A stretch of 64,000 nt of DNA from Buchnera aphidicola (Aphis nerii) (GTDB taxonomy: Bacteria; Pseudomonadota; Gammaproteobacteria; Enterobacterales; Enterobacteriaceae): the NCBI RefSeq assembly GCF_005083105.1, contig NZ_CP034885.1, forward strand, positions 474,449 through 538,448. The letters run 5' to 3'. The position numbers and the translations under genes are program-made. Under the pieces are notes generated by a model that saw nothing but the letters and a program-made list of their open reading frames with translations, was not told the origin of the DNA and searched no databases. Positions 9,062 through 19,818 of the stretch are shown piece after piece; position 1 is the stretch's first letter; each line of letters opens with the position of its first letter.

Positions 9062-9649
9062 ATGACTGAAATAATCTCTACAACTATATTATTAATTTTA
9101 ATAATGGATCCTTTAGGTAATCTGCCTGTTTTTATGACGATATTAAAAAATTTAAATGCAAAAAGAAGAAGAATAGTAGTTATACGAGAAATGATTATAG
9201 CTTTAATTGTTATGCTATTATTTTTATTCCTTGGAGAAAAAATACTGAATATTCTTAATTTAAAAACTGAAACAGTATCTATATCTGGTGGAATAATTTT
9301 ATTTTTAATCGCTATTAAAATGATTTTCCCATCGGAAGATAATAATGGAATATCTTCAAATGAAGAACCTTTCTTAGTTCCACTAGCAATTCCATTAGTT
9401 GCAGGACCATCTTTATTAGCCACATTAATGTTATTGTCACATCAATATTTACATCATATGTCATATTTAGTAGGATCTTTACTAATAGCATGGTGTTTTA
9501 CTATTATAGTACTATTATTATCAGGTTTTTTTTTAAAATTGTTTGGTTCTAAAGGTGTAAATGCTTTAGAACGATTGATGGGTCTAATATTAATTATGCT
9601 TGCGACTCAAATGTTTCTAGACGGAATTAGAACATGGTTCCAAAATTAA
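9062..9649 (+). CDS. yhgN: YhgN, MarC-family inner-membrane protein
   Basis: A 195-residue, very hydrophobic protein of the MarC family (UPF0056), with about six membrane segments. The opening TTILLILIMDPLGNLPVF and the central FLVPLAIPLVAGPSLLATLML are typical of the family. Transport function is assumed from the family and no substrate is established. In E. coli yhgN lies next to asd, so this divergent pair keeps old linkage. Confidence 0.88.
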   Translation: MTEIISTTILLILIMDPLGNLPVFMTILKNLNAKRRRIVVIREMIIALIVMLLFLFLGEKILNILNLKTETVSISGGIILFLIAIKMIFPSEDNNGISSNEEPFLVPLAIPLVAGPSLLATLMLLSHQYLHHMSYLVGSLLIAWCFTIIVLLLSGFFLKLFGSKGVNALERLMGLILIMLATQMFLDGIRTWFQN

Positions 9650-9707
9650 TGTATTTATTCTTGCACTTAATTTTTTAAAAAAATAAATTATTATAAAATT
9701 TTATATC

Positions 9708-9737
9708 ACCTGTTATTATAAATAACTGATAACAGGT
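9708..9737 (+). terminator. possible terminator after yhgN
   Basis: Inverted repeat ACCTGTTAT (9708-9716) and ATAACAGGT (9729-9737) around a 12-nt loop, followed by an A-run and TTTT. It lies between yhgN and pgk. The weak U-tract makes it a modest candidate. Confidence 0.4.
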
Positions 9738-9779
9738 CTAAAAAAATTTTAAAATTATAAAAAAATATACAGGTATTCT

Positions 9780-10946
9780 ATGAAAATTAAAAATGTAAAC
9801 GAGATAGATATAACAGGAAAAAAAGTATTAATAAGATGTGACTTAAACGTACCAATTAAAAATGGAATTATTCAATCTGATGCTAGAATATTAGCATCTC
9901 TTCCTACAATTGAATTAGCACTTCGGAAAAAAGCAAAAGTTATTATTATGTCTCATTTAGGAAGACCAAAAAATGAATGTTACGAAAAAAAATATTCATT
10001 ACTTCCTATATTTGAATATTTTAAAAAAAAAATAAATTATACTAAAGTATATTTTTCTAACGATTTTTCAAATATTCTTCCGATTAAAACAGGTGAATTA
10101 TTAATTTTAGAAAATGTTCGTTTTAATTCAGGGGAGTTAAAAAACGATGAAATTTTGTCTAAAAAATATTCTAATTTATGTGATATTTTTATTATGGATG
10201 CTTTTGGTAGCGCACATAGAAAACAAGCATCAACATATGGAATTGGGAAATTTGTAAATATTGCATGTGCTGGTCTCCTTTTCATGTCTGAAATTAATAA
10301 TCTTAAAAAAGCACTAAAAAATCCAAAACGTCCTATGGTATCTATAGTAGGAGGAGCTAAAGTTTCCACTAAATTTAATATATTAAATAAATTGTGCAAT
10401 ATTTCAGATACTGTAGTAGTAGGTGGTGGAATCGCAAATACTTTTTTAGCAATTAATTATAATATTGGTAAATCATTACATGAACCAACATTTATATCAA
10501 AAGCAAAAACATTAATTAATAAATATAATAATATTATTATACCAATTGATTCACGTATAGGAAAAAATTTTTCTCAAAATGAACCATCTATAATTAAACT
10601 ACCATCAAAAATTCAAAAAAATGAAGAAATTATGGATTTTGGCGATGAATCTATAAAAAAAGTCGTTAAAATAATTGAAAAAGCAAAAACAATAATCTGG
10701 AATGGTCCTGTAGGAGTATTTGAATTTCCTAATTTTAGAAAAGGAACAGAAACAATTGCTAAAGCAATAGCAAATAATACATCTTTCTCAATAGCTGGTG
10801 GGGGTGATACACTATCTGTTATTGATATGTTTTCTATTAAAAATAAAATTTCTTATATTTCAACAGGTGGTGGTGCATTTCTAGAGTTTATTGAAGGTAA
10901 AAAATTACCTGCAATACACATGTTAGAAAAACATTTTTCTCATTAA
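9780..10946 (+). CDS. pgk: Phosphoglycerate kinase
   Basis: Interconverts 1,3-bisphosphoglycerate with ADP and 3-phosphoglycerate with ATP in glycolysis. The N-terminal substrate domain has RCDLNVP and HLGRPK. The C-terminal nucleotide domain has the glycine-rich IVGGAKVSTK, EPSIIKLPS, WNGPVGVFE and the GGGDTLS loop. Length is 388 residues (E. coli 387). fbaA follows at 48 bp and mscS after it, the ancestral order, with epd lost upstream. Confidence 0.98.
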   Translation: MKIKNVNEIDITGKKVLIRCDLNVPIKNGIIQSDARILASLPTIELALRKKAKVIIMSHLGRPKNECYEKKYSLLPIFEYFKKKINYTKVYFSNDFSNILPIKTGELLILENVRFNSGELKNDEILSKKYSNLCDIFIMDAFGSAHRKQASTYGIGKFVNIACAGLLFMSEINNLKKALKNPKRPMVSIVGGAKVSTKFNILNKLCNISDTVVVGGGIANTFLAINYNIGKSLHEPTFISKAKTLINKYNNIIIPIDSRIGKNFSQNEPSIIKLPSKIQKNEEIMDFGDESIKKVVKIIEKAKTIIWNGPVGVFEFPNFRKGTETIAKAIANNTSFSIAGGGDTLSVIDMFSIKNKISYISTGGGAFLEFIEGKKLPAIHMLEKHFSH

Positions 10947-10994
10947 GTACTAAAAAATATCTTTTAATTAAATAAAATTTAAATAGGAAATAAT

Positions 10995-12077
10995 TTGAAT
11001 AATTTAAACTCCATCAAACCTGGTGTTGTAACCGGTGATGAATGCCAAATGATATTTGAATTAGCTAAAAAAAAACAATTTGCAATACCAGCAGTAAATT
11101 GTATAGGTACTGATTCAATAAATAGCGTATTACAAACAGCTTACAAAATACAATCTCCTGTTATTATACAATTTTCTTATGGAGGATCTTATTTTATTGC
11201 AGGTGGTAAAAAAATATTTAAAAAAGATTATGAACAGGCTATTAAAGGAGCTATATCAGGAGCCCAACATGTACATTTAATGGCAAAGCACTATAAAATT
11301 CCAGTAATACTGCATACTGATCATTGTCATAAAGAAATATTACCATGGATCGACGGTTTAATTAAAGAAGGAGAAGAATATTATAAAATTTATAAAAAAC
11401 CTCTTTTTACATCTCATATGATTGATTTATCTAAAGAATCAATAAAAGAAAATATTTTAATTTGTAGCTCATATTTTAAAAAAATCAAAAAAATTAATAT
11501 GATGTTAGAAATTGAATTAGGATGTACAGGAGGAGAAGAAGATGGCATAGATAATAATAATATAAAAAAAGAATTGCTTTATACAGAACCTAAAGATGTT
11601 AACTACGCATATGAAAAATTAATCAAGATTAGTAAAAATTTCACTATAGCAGCTGCATTCGGAAATGTACATGGAGTATATAAAACTGGGAATGTTAATT
11701 TAAAACCCAATATTCTAAAAAAATCACAAAAATATATTAGCATTAAACATAATTTAGAAAAATTACCATTAAACTTTGTATTTCACGGTGGATCAGGTTC
11801 AGATTTAAAAGAAATCCAAAAATCTATTAAATATGGCGTAGTTAAAATGAATATTGATACAGATGTACAATGGGCTGCTTGGAAAGGTGTATTAGATTTT
11901 TATAAAAAAAACAAAGATTTTTTACAAAACCAACTAGGCAATAAAGAAGGAAAAAATCAACCTAATAAAAAATATTACGATCCAAGAACATGGATAAGAA
12001 AATCTCAAGAATCAATATCTATAAGATTAGAAAAAACATTCCAACAATTAAATGCTTTAAATATTTTAAAATTATAA
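10995..12077 (+). CDS. fbaA: Class II fructose-1,6-bisphosphate aldolase
   Basis: Zinc-dependent aldolase splitting fructose 1,6-bisphosphate into the two triose phosphates. Zinc ligands and active-site motifs are visible: HTDHCHK, EIELGCTGGEEDG, FGNVHGVYK and FHGGSGS, then NIDTDVQW. Length is 360 residues (E. coli 359). The start is TTG at 10995, with AGGAAA just upstream; the next residues align with E. coli (KPGVVTGDE), which supports this non-ATG start. Confidence 0.97.
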   Translation: MNNLNSIKPGVVTGDECQMIFELAKKKQFAIPAVNCIGTDSINSVLQTAYKIQSPVIIQFSYGGSYFIAGGKKIFKKDYEQAIKGAISGAQHVHLMAKHYKIPVILHTDHCHKEILPWIDGLIKEGEEYYKIYKKPLFTSHMIDLSKESIKENILICSSYFKKIKKINMMLEIELGCTGGEEDGIDNNNIKKELLYTEPKDVNYAYEKLIKISKNFTIAAAFGNVHGVYKTGNVNLKPNILKKSQKYISIKHNLEKLPLNFVFHGGSGSDLKEIQKSIKYGVVKMNIDTDVQWAAWKGVLDFYKKNKDFLQNQLGNKEGKNQPNKKYYDPRTWIRKSQESISIRLEKTFQQLNALNILKL

Positions 12078-12098
12078 TAAATACTTTATATTATAATC

Positions 12099-12124
12099 CG
12101 GGGAATAAATAAAAATATTCTCCG
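12099..12124 (+). terminator. possible terminator after fbaA
   Basis: CGGGGAATA (12099-12107) pairs with TATTCTCCG (12116-12124), 9 bp with one G-U, loop of 8 nt. It is the only GC-rich patch between fbaA and mscS. It is followed by A-residues rather than a U-tract, so it may act as a 3'-end stabiliser. Confidence 0.45.
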
Positions 12125-12231
12125 AAAAAATTAAACAATAATTATATATTATAAAAAATATATTTTACATAATTTAGATGTTTTTAAATTACATACTTAC
12201 TTTTTAAATTATATATAAAAAAGAGATTAAA

Positions 12232-13083
12232 ATGGATGAACTAAATGTAGTAAGTGATATTAATCATGCAGGTAATTGGTTGATACGAAATCAAGAGCTA
12301 TTATTTGGATATATCATTAATTTAACATCATCAATTGTTATTTTAATTACAGGTATGTTTGCAGCAAAAATAATATCTAATGGTGTTAATAAAATACTAA
12401 TTACTCGACGTATCGATGCGACTATCGCAGGTTTTCTTTCTGCGTTAATGAGATATATTATTATTACTTTTACATTAATTGCCTCACTAGGAAGAATAGG
12501 GGTTCAAACTACTTCTGTGATTGCTATATTAGGCGCTGCAGGAATGGCTATCGGATTGGCTTTACAAGGTTCTTTGTCTAATTTTGCAGCTGGTGTATTA
12601 TTAGTAACACTAAGACCTTTAAAAACAGGAGAATATGTTAATTTAGGTAGTGTAGCAGGAACAGTTTTAAATATTCATATTTTTTATACAACTTTACGTA
12701 CTTTAGATGGTAAAATTGTAGTTGTTCCAAATAACAAAATAATTTCTGGAAATATTATTAATTATTCAAGAGAACCAGCTAGAAGAAATGAGTTTTGTAT
12801 TAGTGTTTCATATAATACAGATATTGACTTAGTTATAAAAGTTTTAAGACAAGTGATAGAAAAAGAAGATAGAGTTATAAAAGATAGAGATATTATAATT
12901 GGTTTAAGTGAATTAGCACCATCTTCTTTAAATTTTATCGTTAGATGTTGGAGTAATACCGATGAATTAAACTCAGTATACTGGGACTTAATGTCAGAAT
13001 TTAAAAAAGCATTAGATAAAAATAATATTAATATTCCTTATCCACAAATAGACGTACATCTTTATAAAAAAAATAAACATTAA
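12232..13083 (+). CDS. mscS: MscS, small-conductance mechanosensitive channel
   Basis: Osmotic safety valve of the inner membrane, 283 residues (E. coli 286). TM1 is about 26-50, TM2 about 62-85, and the pore-lining glycine/alanine-rich TM3 about 93-125 (AILGAAGMAIGLALQGSLSN). The soluble beta domain follows (GEYVNLG, VVVPNNKIISGNIIN), then the alpha-beta domain. It lies downstream of fbaA as in enterobacteria (yggB). AGAG at 12222-12225 precedes the ATG. Confidence 0.96.
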   Translation: MDELNVVSDINHAGNWLIRNQELLFGYIINLTSSIVILITGMFAAKIISNGVNKILITRRIDATIAGFLSALMRYIIITFTLIASLGRIGVQTTSVIAILGAAGMAIGLALQGSLSNFAAGVLLVTLRPLKTGEYVNLGSVAGTVLNIHIFYTTLRTLDGKIVVVPNNKIISGNIINYSREPARRNEFCISVSYNTDIDLVIKVLRQVIEKEDRVIKDRDIIIGLSELAPSSLNFIVRCWSNTDELNSVYWDLMSEFKKALDKNNINIPYPQIDVHLYKKNKH

Positions 13084-13117
13084 TTTAAAAAATTTATAAT
13101 TTTAAAAAAGGTTTTTT

Positions 13118-16100
13118 ATGTTTTATTTATATAAATTTAATCAACTAAAAATACTATGTTTAAAAATATGTAAAATTATTCAAAAAGATCCACTTCATTC
13201 TATTTTTGAGAAAGAAATTATTATCCATGATAATGAAATATTATTCCAGTATTTAAACATATTTACAGCTAATTATACGGGTATTTCAGCAGATTTTAAA
13301 TTAATCCACCCAAATAGATTTATCTGGAAAATATTTAAAAAAATTATTCCAGAAAAAAAAATAAGTGAAATCTTAAAAAAAACAACTAACATTTGGAAAA
13401 TAATTAAAATTATTGAAGAAAAAGATTTTATTAAATATATTAAAAAAAATGATAGCAAAATAAAAAAATTTGAGTTTGCATCACTAATGGAGAATTTATT
13501 CCAAAAATATATTCTATATAGACCCAAGTGGGTTTATCAATGGAAAGAAAAAAAAAACAAAACATTAATAATTAATTCAGAAAAATCATGGCAAATAAAG
13601 CTATGGAATGAGATTATAAATGACAATAAAAAACTTAATCAATCAAATAACAATTTTTCAAATTTATTTTATACATTTAAAAACATAATTAAAAAAAAAA
13701 CAAATTACCAAAAAGAGTTTTTATTATTTGGTCTATTTCTATAAATCCATCATATATAGAAATATTTCATAAAATAAGTAAATATTGTGATGTGTATTTT
13801 TTATATTTAACAAGCTGTCAAAATGATATAATTATTCATAAAATTAGTTCATATAATAATATATATAATACAGACTCAAAAAATGATTTTAATAATAAAT
13901 TAGAATTATTATGGGGAAAATATGAACATATTTATTTACTTTTCATACAAAATCTTAAAAATATTCAAATCAATCATTTCTTTAATAAACATTCTAAAGA
14001 TAATTTATTAAATAATATTAAAAATAATATTTTAAACTTTAAAATAAATAAAAAAATACCCAAAAAAACTATAAATTATAAAGATAATTCAATAGCTATT
14101 AATATTTGCTATAATAAACAGCATGAAATTGAAGTTTTATATAAAACATTAATAAAAATTCTAAATACAAATAAAAATATAAAACCTCATGATATTGTAG
14201 TCACTTGTTTTTCATTAGAACATTACGTAACATATATTAATTATATATTTAAATCAAAAAATAAAGATAAAAATATACCTTTTTATATTTCTCATAAAAA
14301 TTGTAAAAATAAACACAAAATATTATATATTTTTAATAAAATATTAAATTTATCTAATATTCGATTTAACAATGAAGAAATATTAGAACTACTTAATATT
14401 CCTACTATAAGAAAAAACTTTAATATATCAGAAGAAGAAATAAATATTTTACATAATTGGGTAGAATGTACAAATATTAGATGGGGTATAAATGAAAAAC
14501 ATAAGAATGATTTAGGTTTTCTAAAAATTGATCAAAATACTTGGTTTTATGGGATTGAAAAATTACTATTAAGTTATGCAATAAATAAAAAAAATAAAAT
14601 TTGGAATAATATTGCATCACCGATTTATATTGATTTTTCTAAATCAGAATTAATAGGAAAACTATTATATGTAATTAATATACTAAATAAATGGCGTATA
14701 AAATTATCAACATCAAAAAAAATTAAATACTGGAAATTATTATTTAAGCATTTTGAAAACGATTTTTTTAATAATATAACAAAACCAGATAAAATTCTTA
14801 AAGTCATGCATAAAAATTGGGAAAAAATGATAGACGAAATTATATTATCTCAATATGAAAGAAAAATATCTATTAATGTTTTACAAAAAAATTTTTTATC
14901 TTTTATAAATTATACAAGTATAAAAAAAATAGAAATAGGATCTATAAATTTTTGCCATCCTTCTCTAGTATGTTATATTCCATTTAAAGTAATGTATATT
15001 ATAGGATTAGACTATAAAGAACCGATGAAAAAAAATAGTATAGATCATCATATTAATCTTTTAAAAAAATATCCATTAATAACTGATATTAATATGTACG
15101 ACATGACATATTATTTATTTTTACAAAATCTTGTATCTGCTACAGAATATTTTTATATTAGTTATATTGGGTATTCACTAAAATATGAAACTAAAATATA
15201 TCCATCTATATTAATTGAACAACTAATAAATTATATAACATTATATTTTTGTTTTAAAGGAGATGAAAATTTAAAAATAAAAGAAAACATAAAAAAAATA
15301 TCTCAACATATTTATAAAAAACATACAAAAGAACATATTTATAATAGTTTTAAGATAAAAAAATCAAAAAATACAAACAAAAACAAACTTAAAAATATTC
15401 AAAAATTTTTTTTTACGAAAATAATTAAATTAAATTCTTTCAAAAAACCAAGTTCTTTGATTAATTTAGAAGATCTAATACTATTTTGGAAACATCCAAT
15501 ACGATATTTTTTTAATTTTATATTAAATACAAAATTTTCAATAAAACAAAAACTATCTATAACAGAACCATTTATAATTCACCAATTAGAAAATTTTAAA
15601 ATAAGTAACCTTTTACTGGATAAAATGATAAAAAAAGAAAAATTAAAAAATACATTAGAAAAAATAAAATTATCTGGAACATTACCATTTTCAGGTTTTG
15701 GAGAAATAGCTTTAAAAAAAAAATATAAAGAAATATTAGAAATAGAAAAAACAATTAATCAATACAGAATATTTCCTCAAGAAAAAAGTTTTGATTTTAA
15801 AATAGAACAATATCATTTCAAGGGAATTTTAAAAGAAATACAAGATACTGGCTTACTTCGATGGAAAGCAACTTCAATTAACTATTCTGATCGCATGTCA
15901 TTATGGTTAGAACATTTAGCATACTGTGTTTTAGGAGGTATAGGAGAAAGTAAAATTATAGGACAAAAAAAACAAATATTTGCATTTCATTCTTTACCAT
16001 ATAATATTGCATATAATTATTTATTAATATATATCAAAGGATATATCAATGGTATGAAAAATCCTTTATTGTTAACAAAATCAGGTGCTGCTTGGCTGGA

Positions 16101-16344
16101 TAAAGTATATGATATAAAAAATCATTGTATTTATAAAGATTCTAATATAAAAAAAGAAGCATATAAAACATTATGCAATACATGGATAGGAAATTCTTAT
16201 ATGAAAGGAGAAAAAGAAGATATTTATATAAAAAAAATTATTTCAAAACTAGATGTAAAAAAAATCTGCAATATTTCTAAAAAATGGTTGTCTCCATTAT
16301 TAAAGTATAAAAAAAATAATGAAAAAAAAATTAAATATATTTAA
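13118..16344 (+). CDS. recC: RecC, exonuclease V subunit, frameshifted at an A10 tract
   Basis: RecC holds RecB and RecD together, splits the DNA strands and scans for Chi. ATG 13118 reads 208 codons to TAA at 13742; from the A10 run 13691-13700 a +1 shift gives NKLPKRVFIIWSISINPSYI and an unbroken frame to 16344. The spliced protein is about 1,075 residues (E. coli 1,122). The segment across the joint aligns with E. coli RecC (LPSRVFICGIS), which locates the shift precisely. AAGG at 13107-13110 is the ribosome site. The 3' end overlaps recB by 26 bp; ptrA, present between them in E. coli, is lost. Confidence 0.88.
13691..13700 (+). other. poly(A) slippage site in recC (A10)
   Basis: Ten A residues between the two recC frames. 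A +1 slip to A11 restores the whole protein, as in holA and nadD. Confidence 0.7.
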
Positions 16345-19300
16345 CATACCATTTAATAATATAAATTTAATTGAAGCGTCTGCTGGAACTGGTAAAACTA
16401 CTGCAATTGTATTAATGTATTTACGTTTATTATTAGGAATAGGAAATAAAAAAAATACCAAACCTTTATTAGTACAAGAAATATTAATAGTAACTTTTAC
16501 TAATTTTGCAAAAGAAGAAATACATAAAAGAATTAAAAAAAATATTGAACAATTATACTCGTTTTGTATTACTAAAAAAACTAATAACCTTATTTTAAAA
16601 CCATTTTTAGAAAAAATTAAAAATATAGAAGAAACTATATGTATTTTAGAAAAAGCAAAAAGAAATATAAATCATATGTCTATTTATACAATACATGGAT
16701 TTTGTAAAGATATTTTACAACTATATTTTTTGAACGTTAATAAAGAAATAATTAAAAATGAAGAACTTTTATTTTTACAATCTATAGAAGACTTTTGGAG
16801 ATCTTATTTTTATAAATTACCCGAAAAAATAATTAATATAATTTCTCAATATTATAAAAATCCAGAATCGCTTTTAACTGAATTAAAACCAATATTTAAT
16901 TGTAGTAAAGTATATTTCACTGAAAAATTTAATAAAAATAATAATGATATTATAAAATATCATGAAAAAAACATTCAAATCATAAATATTTTTAAAAAAA
17001 AATGGCTATGTTATAATGTAGTAATTTTAAATTTAATAGAACAATTAAAACCTAATAAAAAAATATATAATGAGTCAAATATATCTAGATGGATAAAAAA
17101 TATTACAAATTGGGCAAAATCTGAAACTGAAAACTATCAAATACCAACTTCATTAAAATATTTTTCAAAAGAAATAATCATAAAAAATATAAAAAACCAA
17201 AAAATTCCATATCATATTTTTTTTGAAAATATTGAAGAAATACTGAAAAAAAAACTTTCTTTAAAAAATATTATTTTATTTCAAGCTATTAAAAAAATAA
17301 CTAAAATTTTAAAAAAAGAAAAAAAGAAAAAACTTTTATTAGGATTTAATGATTTATTAGATACTCTTTTAAAGCATATTAAAAAAGAAAAAGAACTAAG
17401 AAAAATAATTATTAAAAAATATCCAGTAGCTTTTATTGATGAATTTCAAGATACTGATATTAAACAATATCAGATTTTCAATATTTTATATAAAATAAAT
17501 AATAAAAACACAGCATTATTTCTGATAGGTGATCCAAAACAATCAATATATAGTTTTAGAGGAGCAGATATTTTTTCTTATTTAAATGCTAAATCAAAAA
17601 TTAAAAACCATTATTATCTTGATACTAATTGGAGATCTGCAAGTAATATATGTAAATTTATAAATTATTTATTTTCACGTAATAAATATCCATTTTTTTT
17701 TAAAAATATTTCATTCGAAAACATTGTTTCGTGCAATAATAAAAACATGCAATTTAAAATACGAGGAATAATTCAAAAATCTATTAGTTTCTTTTTTAAA
17801 AAAAAAGAAAAAACATATATTGAAGAATATCAAGATTGGATTGCAAAACAGTGCGCTAATGAAATTTGTTATTGGCTGACATGTGCCAAAAAAGGAGAAG
17901 CAACGCTAATTAATCAAAATACAGAAACAGTTTTAAAAGCAAGTGATATTGTAATATTAGTAAGAAATAAAAAAGAAGCTGGTATTATTAAAAATGCATT
18001 AAAAAAAGTTAATATCCAATCTTTTTATTCATCATCTAATAAAAATATATTTCAAACTAATGATGCATATGAACTTCTTATTATACTTCAGTCTATCTTA
18101 CAACCAACTAATATACAATTGTTAAAACAATCTATTTTTACTCATATTTTTTACCAAATTTTATTGGAAGGTGAAAAGGAAATAAATAAAAAAACATCAC
18201 ATTTTATAGTAAATAAATTATATGAATATCGTAACATATGGAAAAATATAGGAATTTTCTGTACTATTAAAAACATTATACTAGACTATCAAAAATATTC
18301 TAAAAATTCAGATAAATTTCAATATTATCAAAAAAATATAAATTTTTTACATATAGCAGAACTATTAGAAAAACAAGCTACATATTTCCATCAAAAATCA
18401 TCTTTAGTAAGATGGTTAGAAAAAAAAATATCAGAAAAAAAAGATATATCAGAAGATGAAAACATTAGATACTTTAAACAATCAGAAGTCATTAAAATAA
18501 TTACCATACATAAATCTAAAGGCCTAGAATATCCCATAGTTTGGATTCCTTTTGCTGGAACATACAAAAAATCAAAATTATATTTATATCATGATAAAAA
18601 GACTTTCAAAATGTTTTTTGACTTATCTCAAAATAAAGAAACTCAAAAAATAGTAGAAAATGAAAGATTATCTGAAGACTTGCGTTTTTTATATGTTGCT
18701 ATAACTAGATCTATTTATCATTGTTGTTTAGGAATGGGAGATGTTATTAATAAAAAAAATCAAAAAAAGAACAAAAATCATAAAAGTGCATTGGGATATA
18801 TTATACAACGTGGATGTTATATGGATTATAACAGTCTATTAAAAGAAATAAATTTATTAAACATAAAATCATATATTGCAATTAAATATGATTCAATGAA
18901 CATTGATCGACCTTACATTAAAAAAAATATATACTTATTATCTCCGCCTGAATTTTTAATTAAAAAACCACAAAATTATTTCCAAATAACCAGTTTTACC
19001 AAATTAAAAAAAGAAAGCATTTGTCTTGATCAAAATCAAAATTTTAATATAAATAATATTTTTGATTACAAGGAAAATAATAAAAAAGAAATAATATTTA
19101 AAAACTTTCCTAAAGGAAAAAAAAGTGGAATTCTTATTCATTATATATTAAATAAAATTAATTTTATAAAAAAATTAAATATTAATTTTTTTTATCAAGT
19201 TTTAAAAAAATATGAATTTTCAGAAGAATGGGCCCCAATATTAATGTCTTGGATAAATAATATTATTAATGTAAAATTTAAAAAAATAAACTTTAATTTA

Positions 19301-19804
19301 TCTATGTTAAAACCCAATCAATATATAAAGGAAATGAATTTTTTTTTACCGATACAAAAAACGTTAAATAGTATAGATCTTAATAAAATTATTCAATCTT
19401 TCGATCCTATTTCTTCTTTAACTCCTAAATTTTCTTTTAATCCAATTAATGGAATTCTAAAAGGATCTATTGATTTAGTATTTCTATGGAACAAAAAATA
19501 TTATATAATCGATTATAAATCTAATTATCTGGGTGATGATAAAAATTATTACTCTTCAAAAAATATAAAAAAAGAAATAATAAAAAATCGTTACGATCTT
19601 CAATATCAAATATATACAGTAGCATTACATCAATATCTAAATAAAAAAATCAAAAAATATAGTTATGAAGATAATTTTGGTGGCATTTTTTATATGTTTT
19701 TAAGAGGAATAGACAATATAAATAAAACTAATAGTATTTTCTATACCATGCCAAATTATTTATTAATTAAACATTTAATTGATTTATTGATAATAAAAAA
19801 TTAA
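16319..19804 (+). CDS. recB: RecB, exonuclease V helicase-nuclease subunit
   Basis: UvrD-like 3'-5' helicase with a C-terminal nuclease, 1,161 residues (E. coli 1,180). Motif I is EASAGTGKTTAI (near residue 18), motif II FIDEFQDTD, motif III GDPKQSIYSFRGAD, and motif VI FLYVAITRS. The nuclease centre is GSIDLVFLW with DYKSNYLGDD near the C-terminus, keeping the metal-binding Asp and the DYK pair. It starts inside the recC end (26-bp overlap), suggesting translational coupling. The ATG is followed by an A9 run. Confidence 0.96.
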   Translation: MKKKLNIFNIPFNNINLIEASAGTGKTTAIVLMYLRLLLGIGNKKNTKPLLVQEILIVTFTNFAKEEIHKRIKKNIEQLYSFCITKKTNNLILKPFLEKIKNIEETICILEKAKRNINHMSIYTIHGFCKDILQLYFLNVNKEIIKNEELLFLQSIEDFWRSYFYKLPEKIINIISQYYKNPESLLTELKPIFNCSKVYFTEKFNKNNNDIIKYHEKNIQIINIFKKKWLCYNVVILNLIEQLKPNKKIYNESNISRWIKNITNWAKSETENYQIPTSLKYFSKEIIIKNIKNQKIPYHIFFENIEEILKKKLSLKNIILFQAIKKITKILKKEKKKKLLLGFNDLLDTLLKHIKKEKELRKIIIKKYPVAFIDEFQDTDIKQYQIFNILYKINNKNTALFLIGDPKQSIYSFRGADIFSYLNAKSKIKNHYYLDTNWRSASNICKFINYLFSRNKYPFFFKNISFENIVSCNNKNMQFKIRGIIQKSISFFFKKKEKTYIEEYQDWIAKQCANEICYWLTCAKKGEATLINQNTETVLKASDIVILVRNKKEAGIIKNALKKVNIQSFYSSSNKNIFQTNDAYELLIILQSILQPTNIQLLKQSIFTHIFYQILLEGEKEINKKTSHFIVNKLYEYRNIWKNIGIFCTIKNIILDYQKYSKNSDKFQYYQKNINFLHIAELLEKQATYFHQKSSLVRWLEKKISEKKDISEDENIRYFKQSEVIKIITIHKSKGLEYPIVWIPFAGTYKKSKLYLYHDKKTFKMFFDLSQNKETQKIVENERLSEDLRFLYVAITRSIYHCCLGMGDVINKKNQKKNKNHKSALGYIIQRGCYMDYNSLLKEINLLNIKSYIAIKYDSMNIDRPYIKKNIYLLSPPEFLIKKPQNYFQITSFTKLKKESICLDQNQNFNINNIFDYKENNKKEIIFKNFPKGKKSGILIHYILNKINFIKKLNINFFYQVLKKYEFSEEWAPILMSWINNIINVKFKKINFNLSMLKPNQYIKEMNFFLPIQKTLNSIDLNKIIQSFDPISSLTPKFSFNPINGILKGSIDLVFLWNKKYYIIDYKSNYLGDDKNYYSSKNIKKEIIKNRYDLQYQIYTVALHQYLNKKIKKYSYEDNFGGIFYMFLRGIDNINKTNSIFYTMPNYLLIKHLIDLLIIKN

Positions 19805-19818
19805 ATAATATAATTCAT

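Noticed and set aside
9022-9423. Open frame of 133 codons antisense to yhgN
   Set aside because: yhgN is a recognised family member on the other strand; the antisense frame has no ribosome site or homology.
10037-10399. Open frame of 120 codons antisense to pgk
   Set aside because: It is a shadow of the conserved pgk frame; stop codons are avoided because of pgk codon constraints. No family recognised.
13118-16344. Calling recC, holA, nadD and ybeY pseudogenes
   Set aside because: Each has one interruption only, always at a 9- or 10-base A-run, with conserved sequence on both sides; slippage rescue is established for Buchnera.
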